Source: Ascidia mentula
Taxonomy: Eukaryota; Chordata; Ascidiacea; Phlebobranchia; Ascidiidae
DNA length: 64,000 nt
Direction of reading: 5' to 3'
Assembly: GCA_947561715.1 (NCBI GenBank)
Contig: OX387201.1
Location: forward strand, 1,444,001-1,508,000
Position numbers and translations under genes: made by a program. Below are positions 11,806-29,900 of this stretch, in pieces. Below the pieces are notes generated by a model, which saw only the letters and a list, made by a program, of their open reading frames with translations, searched no databases and was not told the DNA's origin. How positions within the stretch are numbered: position 1 is the first letter of the stretch; every line of letters begins with the position of its first letter.

Positions 11806-14800
11806 TCAGTGAAACTTTTGCAGCGTTACGTCATCTTCAGCATCGAAAGTTTTCACTTTCATCTTCAAGTCGTACCCGAAATCACGCGAGCTGCCGTCAC
11901 GCCCGAATACCCACACCTCAGGTCTCTGGTACAATGTAAAAACAAAGTTTTGAATGTTAATATTGGTTGAAAAGCAATTGCCTACTTATTTTGTCAAATA
12001 ACTTGAAAAAAATGCAGTATTTTATTTCCTGGTATATGTTAGAATGCGCAAGTGCTTCCTTCTAACGATTTTAAAAAAGGTAACCGTACCGGTGGGTGCA
12101 TATTGCAGTAGTGGCCATACAATGCGTTGATTTGTTCGTTTGAAATGTCACAATACGCAATGTGGATTCTTTCAAACTTGGGAAGAAGTTTGGTAAGGGA
12201 AGATGTTCCTGCGCATCCCAGCCAGCATTCAACCAGTCTGATAGCTTGGAACTGAAACACACGTATTTATTTCGGTCGCGATGCATTCTCACTGTTACAG
12301 AAAAGTATATGAATGTTTGCTTTTCTTACAAGGCAACCTGTAAGACAACTAAAGCATGACATATTTCCAAAACTTGTTCAAACGTTGATAAACTTCTTCG
12401 AGACTTTTTGAAGCGAAATTATAGAATAGCTATAGGCTGCCATACACTTACCGCAATAACTATTTAAGGCTTTACGTTTGATGTATTATGTGATTGTAAA
12501 GAAGTGGGAAGTTTTAAACTAGGTTCACACCTTTTCCTTAATACACGAAATTCCATTGGCCAGACGAACAAAGCTGTCAGCATTGAAAGCAACCTGGTCC
12601 ATATCCACGTTCTTTAGCGGATTTTCCTCCAAATACTCAGCGGCAGTCTTGAGAAGGCGTAGAATGCTTCTTACATCGCTACTGAACACGTTCAAGTGAA
12701 TTCCAAGTTCAACACAGCCAAGTTTAAAGGTCTGCGGCAAAGCACGTTTTGCCACTTGGAGTGTGAAGGAGTTGTCATCAGCTTCTCTTACCTGCGGCAG
12801 AAAATGTATTGATGCGAGTTTTCCGTCTTTCATAAAATCACAAGGGGTGCCAAGCACGAATTTACTTGGAAATCCATAAAAATAAAAAAGCATCTCGCCG
12901 CACGTTTAAGAAATTTGGGGATTCAATTCAATTTTATTTCGCACAAAAAGAACTTAAACACGTATAAACGAGAAAATATGTAAAACAAAATGGCACGGGC
13001 ACCGTCAACTCCATATGGATGTTTGAGCCGTCACGATGACAGTCATTATGAAATAAAATATCCTTAAATTGAATAAAATAAAAGTTGCAAGTTCAACTCA
13101 CTTGGTTGCAGAGCTGCAGCAACATGTAGCTATCGAGGGATTGGCGTTTGAATTGCATGATGGCCGTTGTCTTCAGGATACCTGCCCGCTTTTCCCAGTT
13201 GGTCTGCAGAAAGTAGTTTGAAGTTGCAGCAGACAAACATAGGTTGGAAAGCATTGCACAACAAATATAGTAACGCAGCTTGTGGTTCAAGCGAAAAGTC
13301 AGAACTGTGTTAACAACATCATACATAGCGGTAATGTTTCGTGCAATCACAAGATTTGCAGGATCGCCCCACTGCGCAAGTGCTTACTTGGCGATCACAG
13401 CGATTGTATCAGGATCATTAGGGTTAAAGGCTTCGCAACCCAGGCATTGCAGCTATTGTGGCCAAGGTACAACATCAAATATAGTTTGTATTCCTTCACT
13501 GACTTTGAACTTGTGAAACCGGGTAAAGTTGGATTCGAACTCGGCCATGTTGTGGACGTTCGTGAGGCCGTACATGATCTTGGCAACCACCTCCCATCTC
13601 GCGTCTTCCACAAGGAGTTGCTCAAACTTATCGAAATCCTCACTGCAAAAAGATTTACATTAATGAATGCTGAAAAAACGTAGATTTAAAAGAAGCATTA
13701 GTTTAACTTTACGATGCAGAGATAGGCTGTGGAAATACTTCTGGAATTTTTGTTTTGAACTTACTTTGGGGCAAAGAACATGAGGTCAATGGCAGTGAAG
13801 AATTCTTGCCAGATCATGTGTGAGAAAGAGTAATTGTGATCGCCCTCCAGCACTCTGAACTTAAGCTTTGTACTCCCATCCAAGTAAGTAAACATGAATG
13901 CCTGAAAAATAAGAATAAAAGATTCAGAAAGTTCGAATGAAATGTACATGATGGATAATCGTGTAAGTGTTGAACAGCTCGAAGGCCCAAGAAAAAATAT
14001 TGACTATTTGCTGAATAACTTCAACTGTTTTCAAAATAAATCGAACATTCTTTGAACGTTGCCCTTATACCTGGCATCCCCCCTTGCTCAAACCAACTTT
14101 GCTGATGTCATCTCGTTTAAAAACTCCCTTCTTGCTGACGAACCCGTTTCGTGCAAGACGAGCAATTTTGTTCAGTTCCCCGTCCCCATTGTTTCGCATG
14201 TGGGCAGATCTACAATTACGTTAAAAACAGCATTATGACGACATGAATTTCGTAAAACTACAAGAAATTCGTAAAACTACAAGAACAAACAAGCATAATT
14301 GGTATGATACACAGTTAATATAGTGCAAGCTGTGATTTTGCTGTAAATATTTCGCAATGACATTGGCTTTATCACAAAGGTTGCAAAATTTTGAGAAATA
14401 TTGTAGTAGCTCTGCATGAATATCCCCCGCCCCATTAAAACACAGCGAGTGAAAAACAAATAATTTCACCTCAAATATTTGTTCAACAGGAAGGTCATGA
14501 CCCTTGTGATCGTGTTTAACGGGGGTTTCCCGCTTTCGCTCCTCCTGGAGTCTTTGAACAACACGGCGTAGAGAATGATGCAGAACACGGGAACGTAGCA
14601 AGCTGTTTCCAAGTCGGGATCTTCGTGCAAGATGCTGTTGACGCGCCCGCAGTCGTTGCCACAAATCTGGTGGCCGAGTTGCTTCTGTGAGTCGTTGTCC
14701 AATCCAAGGATACGGATGACTGCACCCGGTCGGTAGTCGGGTGAAAGGTCAAACGCCTGACGAGGTCGGCACGTGACCAGGACCTTCGCTTCGGTCAGAA

Positions 14801-17800
14801 GGTTTCCGCTTAGGATGGAGCGAAGAAGAACACTGGCCTGTTAAAATGTAGCCTTGGTTACTGGAAACATCTCTTGTGTCGGTTAAAGACGAAATATATT
14901 TATCAGAAAAAATCCGGTTATAACGACAGATGGCTGTGGTTGCGTACCACTTGGAGGTAAAACAATCGGCGCGTACCACCGAGTTGAGTGTTACGAAGTA
15001 ACCTAGGGGATGAAGTAAAAAACATTTGGAGATCACATACGATTTTATAAATTCTAACTATTTCCGCAAATTACGGAAAGGTGCTCGCTTAACTCCTGGA
15101 ATGCCGTCGCATACCACTAGTGGTACCACCGGTTGAAAAACACTGGCTTAGGGTTTATATTCAGAAATAAACTAAAAATCTAAACGCTTCACACTTACTT
15201 TTTGTGAATCTGACGGGAAAAACCGGGGCACGGGACTCAGTGCAATGTCGTCAGCATTCGCTTCGTCCAAGCCGTCAAACACCAACACAATGTACGGGTT
15301 CTTCTTGATCTCTTGGAGGATGATCTTCTGTTGATCCTCCGTGAACTCGTCGCCGTCCGAGACTCCGTATTTCAGGAGGAATTGGACGAGACTGAGCTTC
15401 TCGTCGAAATCGATGTCGCGGATGCAGATGTAGAAAACCATCTTTGTGGAAGGAAGAATCTGCAATTATATTTCTTTTGTTAAACGCACATTTTTTACCG
15501 GTCGAAACAGTGGAGCCAATGTACTTGATTTCATGTCAAAAAGTAAGTTTTCTTTCTGTCGGGCTGGCATTTGGCAACCACGTTTAAGCGGCCGACCCAT
15601 ATACTAAGAAAGAAACCTCATCGGGATTCAAGATATCGCGGGTTCGAATCCCGTTGTGGAAAACAAAATCGTTTATCTAATATGGCCCCACCTCGTGGTC
15701 GAGTGTCATCTGTACAAACTTCCGCGAAAAGGTGCTCTTGCCAATACCTGCTTGGCCAGTGACGAGGACCCGATTCCCATGGACATTGAGAAACTTATCT
15801 CGGGCTGGGCCGTACTGAGTGCTGTTGCCCGCCTCCTTGCGGGCGTTTTGCAAAGCAAGTGGAAAAATTTCTTCCATGGTGACGTCACCTCTTGGAGCGG
15901 ACTGTATCTCGATGTGAGAGCGCCTCTGGCGGCCTACAGGTGCTTCAGATGTGTACTGGCGGTCCTGCTCACACATGAGCTCGAGTTTGACCTTCTGCAA
16001 GGGCTGGTCAAGGTCAATGGGTGTGTGATTTTCGCCGCATGCTTCTCTGGCACGTTGTTCCGCGCCGCGAATGAATTTGTCAACTGCACAGTAAAAAAGG
16101 GTAAGCATAACTTTAATGGTGTTACTCCAATAGGAACAATTTCTATGCGACTGTAATTTCAAAATACTGCGTATAACCTCTTACTGTTGAATGTAGGTTA
16201 GTTTTCGCTTAACAAGAACATTTAGTTTTTTCTTTGCAAGCAAGGGGCGTTTAAGGACTGCAACTATTCACTCAAAAAACATCGGAAAACACCTACTTTA
16301 TTACTTTGTTCGATTCAAGACATACCATGACAATGCGGTTTGTTGTGATTTAAAAGTGTGATTGTTATGTCACACACGGGCCAAAGAACAGAAACAATAC
16401 AATGGCAAATAGACCCGATGTGGAAATTTTGTTACATGATATTCCACCGCACGTGCGCGTGAACGACGTACCTGTGTTTTCGTGGTAAAGTGGATTCGAG
16501 AGTTCTTGTCGTTCCAAAGCTGAAACAATCGATAACAATGGTAAGATGTTGTTCTAGTAATTCAAGGACAAAAGGTTTGTCACAACGGTGTTGCGCCAAG
16601 CTGTTTCGTATACCGTATTTTACGGACCATAAAGCGCACCCGATTATAAGGCGCACTGTCAATAAATTGCTTTGATTAGTTTTTTGTTCATACATAAGGC
16701 GCACCGGGCTATAGAACGCAACGTATTTTAAGGAGTATGGGTTACCGTATAAAGCTCATTAAACAAAAACTTGTTACGTAACAAATGTAAGCAAGTCACA
16801 ATAGTATGAATATCACAGTTGCTAGTTGTTTTTACCGTAGTTTATTGTGTAAGACGGTGGTTTATTTATAATAGTATCGGTACTGGTTTTGAGTGTAGGC
16901 AATAAAGCACTACTTGATCCATACATTAGGCGCACCGGCTTATAAGGCGCACGATCAATTTATGAGGAAAAAAAGGATTTAAGTTGCGCCTTATGGTCCG
17001 TAAAATACGGTATTGTGAAATATACGAAAATGAGTGACATTTTAAAACCATTGTTCTTATTTGTATTTAACTTTGCTTTTTAAATTACATTTTCCATATG
17101 ACTATACTCTAAAATACATCACACTGAATTTAACAAATCAGAATCCTAAAATTGACCACTAATGAAATCAAAAACCTGAAATCAAATTGTAAGATACCTA
17201 ATGTATCAGTTAACAAGTGCTACTTACAGTTAGGCTGGGATTGGTAGTAGTGGTTATTGACGTGGTTTACTACGTCCCCTGCATGCAAGCTTGAAACGTT
17301 GTCGCAATTCAGTGCACCACGAGCTACAAAATTTTGCAGTTTGTCAAGATTTCTGTAAAACCCTTTGGACAATTAGCCATAACCAATTGTAGACATATGG
17401 CATCATTAAGATAGTTTTTCTTTAAAAAGAATTCGTTTCTGTTTTGCTATTGCATATACTCAAATCTGCCATATTCTAAATTAGATTTACCAACAAACAC
17501 ATGAACACATTTTTTTTAGGACTAGCCCTGTGAAATTTACATACCACTTGCTGGAGGCGTGGAAAACGCAAAGACACATTCATTGTTGTCGGTGTCTGCA
17601 AATAAATGTTTGCTGGGTATACGTTTGATTATTCACGCCTTTGTTGGCGATATCGTCCAAAAACAAAAAAAAACGGCCTTTTTTTATCAGTTATTCAGCA
17701 CCAACTGCTTCTTACCAGTTTATTTGCTGGTTTATTTTGCTTAAAATAATGTATTTGCTTGCATTCTTTTGAAGAGTTTTGGGGTTGTACATTGCCAGAC

Positions 17801-18329
17801 ACTGTAATTATCCAAGGTTTTTAAAAACAATATAAGGAGAATAACACCCACCTGCACTGCTTGGCAAAGAACTGGAAAGTTCGTTTTGGGAGATAATGCG
17901 TCCCATCGGAGGTACATTCACACCTAAATCCAATGAAAAACGGTTTTTGCCCAAAATATAGCCACAAAGACTGTCATAGCAGCACCCAACATATGCTGGC
18001 ACCGTATTACGTGAAATTAATTTAGAACCGAATGTATATGGTGGATGTTGCATTCAATAGATAAGAGTTTTAGATGCCTTAGGAGTACTTAAATGTTATG
18101 AACTTCTGGAAAACCGTTAAACACACTTTGTGCACACTGACTGCTGGTCTGGCGCTGTCGTGATGTCATATTCTGTTCGCTGCTGTTTCGAAACAGTGGA
18201 CCTTGATACAAAAAAGTACATATCAAAATGTTCACAACTACAAGACGACTCACTTTTTTTCGGAGTGGTTGCGCTTTGACTGTTCCGACGACTTTCTTTG
18301 TCAGTTGAAAAATAGTCGAACTTTTTCAT
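11806..18329 (-). CDS. NACHT-domain NLR-like receptor, 15 exons
   Basis: Likely cytosolic pattern-recognition ATPase. Exons: 18254-18329, 18127-18201, 17852-17923, 17545-17595, 17228-17323, 15692-16083, 15199-15459, 14470-14837, 14071-14209, 13765-13901, 13504-13642, 13102-13203, 12531-12791, 12090-12251, 11806-11925; all phases agree, giving about 816 aa. The NACHT core shows Walker A (GQAGIGKST), Walker B (VLVFDGLDEAN) and sensor (VLVTCRP), then a winged-helix region (NGFVSKKGVF, SHMIWQEFF). The C-terminal part is short and LRR-like (LVECWLG.., HIAYCDIS). The N-terminus is Ser/Gln-rich and disordered, with no recognisable death-fold, CARD or pyrin domain. The weakest junctions are the donors GTGTGT (exon 2) and GTCAGT (exon 11). 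Exact family member unknown. Confidence 0.82.
15128..15147 (-). mobile_element. hAT-type terminal motif (solo end) in NLR intron
   Basis: On the minus strand this reads CCAGTGTTTTTCAACCGGTG, the common terminus of hAT/Charlie-like elements. The rest of the intron (14838-15198) carries related fragments ('GCGTACCAC' near 14943 and 14971), but no complete element or target duplication. Confidence 0.35.
15570..15662 (+). repeat. tRNA-like sequence with intact B box (possible SINE or pseudo-tRNA)
   Basis: Within the NLR intron 15460-15691, GCGGG-TTCGAAT-CCCGT (638-654) forms a perfect T arm and contains the polymerase III B box GGTTCGAATCC. An A-box-like TGGCATTTGGC lies about 75 bases upstream. 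The acceptor stem does not pair, so this is not a functional tRNA by eye; a tRNA-derived SINE head or decayed tRNA fits better. Confidence 0.35.
16611..17012. mobile_element. MITE with 28-bp terminal inverted repeats, in NLR intron
   Basis: The left end TACCGTATTTTACGGACCAT.. and the right end, read on the other strand, agree over 28 bases with one mismatch. The ends continue into GCGCA, and 'AAGGCGCACCGG'-like blocks recur inside near 16695 and 16928. If the element proper begins at CCGTATT, it is flanked by a TA dinucleotide on both sides, consistent with a TA target. About 402 bases, no coding capacity. It sits in the large intron between NLR exons 17228-17323 and 15692-16083. Confidence 0.85.
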
Positions 18330-19852
18330 TGTTGAATTTACATTTATAAAATTTTGAAAGTTGTGTAGGCTATATCTCCGTGACCAACCAAATTTGGGCA
18401 ATAACACGTAAAACTGTCACCTAAACATGTATTTGCAACTTTGAACAGATTGCAGTTGTAGTCAACAACCAATCATCCCAATTTTCATACAGCAACTCAT
18501 GAAACGACTGCAAGATTAGCGTATCTGTTAAAAATCTTTCTGGCAACTGATCAGCTCGTTGGCCGTTGTTAAAAAGCGCGACACGCCTTTTTCTGAATGG
18601 CCTTATGTACCTTGGTGTAGTGTTACAGGCACTAATGTTATTGTTTAGGTAATAATAAATGCTATTGTTATGTCACCTATACGCCCACGTATTTTGCGAT
18701 GGGGTCGAATGATGTAATGCTACCATAAGTTGTTAGTTTGCTGAGGATACTGTACACGCCAGCGTACAAGTTTTTGCATGTGGAAAAGTTTAATAACCGC
18801 AAAAGAAGCTTCCTAAATTGCCGTAAAGCTGTAGTTTCACAACCTTTCCTGAAGTCGGCACCTCTGCGGAATTCACCCATTAATGGCGGCCAACCAATGA
18901 GTGACCGCCACGTATACTGCAATCAGCCTTTCTATCGGATGCTTGATGGGGGATCTTATCATATAAAAAGAATGTGCCCTTTTTTAGTTGTTTACAAGGG
19001 GTCGCTTTGAAGTTTATGTTTAAATAAGGACTCATGGAACTTTCTCTTTTTAATTGGGTCGCGGGTCACATTTTGAGGACCCCTGTTCAGAAACATCACT
19101 GAATTCTTACATACGGTTAGTCTGAATGCGAACAAACGTCATCATTTCAATCTCCGAATAACTTTTAACTTGCTCGAAAAAGCAAACGAACGAACAAAAA
19201 ACAATAACACAGTGAATCATCCGCTGGGTGGCGCTTTCACCACGCGATGGCGCTGTAATACGCGCCGAAAGAAAAATTCAAGCCGTTGATGATTGGAAAC
19301 ATAAGTTGCTGGAAACCAACCAGAATGAAAAGGTAGTCGCCTATTTTGGTAAGGAACCGTGTTGTTTGCTAGCAGTAACTACTGTATACAGTGTATGATA
19401 TGCCGCCTGTTTTCGTCATCTGCCCAGCGGAAGACAAATTCGCGCGCATGCGCACTACAGGCGATGGGGGAGCGGGGGGCATAACCCAAACAGATACAAC
19501 GAGCAGACTATACATAATCAAGGCGCGGTTTGGGTGATTCCCCCGCGCCCGGTGAAAATATTGCATCGAAACTTATTGCCAACATGATGACATCATCGCC
19601 TCCCGATTAGCGACGTCATAAAATCATACTTGGAAGCGAAGGTAAAACAGTGGTCAAGGGAATATTCGGAAAAAGTGAAACGAAATATTTTGCCAAAAAA
19701 CTCGAACCGAAGGTATGTGACGTCATACACGATGACGAAATCATACATGATCGCAACGTCACTAAAGCGTTCCTTCGAATGTTAAAGCTTCGGGCAAGTT
19801 TGGACTTCAGTAATCTCACGCACACCCATGACGTAATCCCTGATGACGTGTT
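18330..19852. other. Region upstream of NLR and downstream of ARHGAP39
   Basis: It must contain the NLR promoter and the ARHGAP39 3' untranslated region. No exon with homology is seen. A CpG-rich block lies at 19430-19560. Near 19052-19086 a minus-strand CAGGGGTCCTCAAAATGTGA is another hAT-type terminus without partner. Short reading frames here have no recognisable content. Confidence 0.45.
19443..19454. promoter_or_regulatory. NRF1-type palindrome in a CpG-rich block
   Basis: CGCGCATGCGCA exactly fits the consensus YGCGCAYGCGCR bound by NRF1 in animals, and lies in a GC-rich patch unlike its AT-rich surroundings. It could mark a promoter about 1.1 kb upstream of the NLR start codon; no transcription start is visible, so its use is inference. 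Confidence 0.35.
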
Positions 19853-26941
<7,089 letters not shown>

Positions 26942-29900
26942 TTTAGTCCAAATCCCAGTTGAAAGCTGAGTTTCTGAACAGTTTCCACAAAACAGAAGAG
27001 ACTTTCACAGACAATCCTAAACTTCTTTACCAGAAACCTAACTTAAGTTGCCTGCGTGGTAAAAAAAACGGTAAATGGTAATTTTGAAGGCGTAGTCACT
27101 ACATGCAATCCGCCAGAGAGAACGGAATCTGAAGTCACAACAAAACCACAGAAAACAAAATAATAACTTACACTCCCAGCAATTACGCTGACGGCGACTG
27201 TTTTACAAAATGCAGGCGCCCAGGTAATGGTCGCATGCGGTACCGGCAATTAAGTCAGATTTCACAAATGCAAGCTTTGGACGAAAACAACTTTTCGACA
27301 GACCGGCTTTACTAAGCGAACTAAACTTACTCCACATCCTGAATCTGCGGTTTGAAAGATGGAGTGGAGTGCTTTTGTACTTGTCCTGCAACCCGCAGAG
27401 CTATTATTCGATATTTCAAGACCACTTCGTTAATTTTTTCTGTCTACTGCTTTGTGTATCCATGCGGGGCTTTAACAAAATCAGCATTTTGGAAAACACA
27501 ATTATGGCGACACTTTCCTTCGTTGTAGGAACTACATACAGTTATTTAACTTTGATCATTTTGCAGCACTTTCACACGAGGATACGTATTTAACGCGTGG
27601 AAAGCAACAACACGGAGCGTTTTTCATTTGAACTAATCGAAGCCTACTTAGCGTTATTGAACTCGCTTGAGTCAGCCATTGTTTTAAGAAATGGTCTGTT
27701 TTGTTTGTAAGTACCTATTGTTCTGCACTGCGTACGCCTTCCAATGGAGCTCTTGGTAAATGGAAAAAAATCTGACTGGGTCTTTCGCTAGTTCTGTACA
27801 CAAACCTTCTTTTGTCTTAACCATTTTGCCTACACCCATACAAAGCCATTCATATTAATATTCCATGAGCATTAGCACCAAAGTTTGCAGTCATTAGGCA
27901 TTTCGGGACAGTCGATGCTTGTAATGGGAAGCTCAAATTGTATTTAAAAAGCATTTACTTGTGACAGAACCCAACTACCTTAGCTAGGCTAAAAAAGCAA
28001 GTCCCCAAACACAGTAAAATATGCAACACCCCTCTTTGCCTTGCTGAATAAAAACACAGTGACGTCACTCACAGCACAACTGGTAGCCTGCCGTCATATC
28101 CGCTTTAAGAGCCGGTCTTTGATTAGCTGCTGCAGTGTGTGCAGCCCACACGCGCCTGTGAGATGTGCAGTTGAATGTAGGGCTTCGGGCCAATGCAAGA
28201 CGGAAACGGGCAAACCGCATCCAATGGGTTTAATGCGTGTTTGTCGGGAGAGGAAATAAGGAGTTGCGGGTGTATGGCGCTAATACAGACTTCCCATTTT
28301 GCAGCGCTGCTCCAAATGGAATAGGTTAAGGCGAGGCTACGGGCACCTTATAAGCACATTGGAATCCCACCAACTCCAAGTTGCTAGTTTCTACTCTCAG
28401 TTTATCCGACCGTACAAAAGTCCTAAAAACAAAGTACATTGCCCATCCAGCCGTAAAAATGAACTTGGCCTATTTAACCGCAACCAAACTGTACTGGAGC
28501 GCGCATACATCACCGGAATTCAGACAGGTACCAATACAAGTCAACTATATGTAACACAATGCGTGTTCAACCACCCACCATTCCAACAGCACCCACACAA
28601 TCTATATGTGCGCCTTGCAGACTGTTTGCTTAGGCGGCAATTCCTAACTTACGTATAACACATGTACGTAACTATCAATGTAATAAACACCTGAATGACA
28701 CAAACCTTATCCGCCATGGGGATATCGTCCAGTTACAGACCAAGAGTGCGATTACAGATGTTCACTGGTCAAATAGAGAAACGCAGTGCGTTGTGTGCTA
28801 CGCAGTCCATAAAGTCGAAAAACATACGTTTGGCTGCAAAACAAACATTGTTCACATTTTCTTGTGCAAAAGCATCATAAAAATGCCACGGGCAAAACAG
28901 GTCAAAGCTCTTTGACCTTGCAAACATTGCAGTTGCAAAACGAAGTTGCACAATAAAACGCATTTTGCAAACAAACAAGTTTGTTCGAATTATCGTTCGT
29001 GCTGGAGGGTGCAGCGAGTAAATGATTAACTACAAAGTTATTCTGATAGACGCAATACTTGGAAGTGAGCGGCAAATAACGTGTGTTGTTTTACCTGTTT
29101 ATCACCCTAATTAACTTACAAACTTGCAAACTATCTTGCAAAGGTCGGAAAAATGTACACGTAATTCCATTGTCAAATTCGCAAACCTATTTGTGTTAGA
29201 AATAAATGAAACACATAAGCATAAATAAAAAAACACTTGCTGCATCCAGTTGTACCAAAAGGAAAAAAAAGTACCAACCATCAATATTTTCGTCAAAGCA
29301 CCACATTCACTTTTACTAACGGCGTAATTGCACATATTTTGGTCAGTTTTCAGCTGTTCCATATAAGAATATCAATAACGTCCAAATGTTACCAATTTCT
29401 CCAGGCTCCTCTCCTTATATCAAACAGAATGGTCGGCTTAATCTAAAGATTGATTTCTCAAATTAGGCCTATTTTCATTCGGTCAACCGGGCACAATGTT
29501 AATCGCAAGCCAAATATTGATTTGGCTAAAAACGGAAAATTCACCATAACTTTGCAGTGACAATCGTTTGTTGGAATTATGGATGGAAGTGCAAAGTTTG
29601 GCAAAAACATCAACATGCGAGCAGTTACAAAAAAACGATAACAACTGTCCGAAAGAATTTGAATGTGGCATGAAACCAAAACAGAAAACAACGCCATGGA
29701 AACAACTCGTTTCACTACGGAACAGTCTCAGCGTTTCTACTTTCGACAGCTTGTGTTAATCTGTTACGTCACAATGGACCTTGTTCACACCACTGTGTTG
29801 TAACATGAATACATAATGAAAGAATGAGAAGTGTGGAATGGGTTCTTTATTGTCCACCATTAAACACTGACAAAATATAAAAAACAAGCATTCCGACGCC

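Noticed and set aside
13384..13455. Calling the NLR a pseudogene because of two in-frame stops
   Set aside because: Both stops lie in a segment that can be spliced out (13203/13504) with phase 0 on both sides, and all other exons are intact.
13282..13683. 133-codon plus-strand open frame
   Set aside because: Antisense to NLR exon 13504-13642 and its neighbouring intron; no homology and no splice support.
17545..17595. Joining this NLR exon to an acceptor at 17353
   Set aside because: That acceptor gives a frame ending in a stop codon; the acceptor at 17324 keeps the frame and was used.
28299..28658. 119-codon plus-strand open frame
   Set aside because: No recognisable domain, no splice-compatible neighbours, and composition like random AT-rich DNA.
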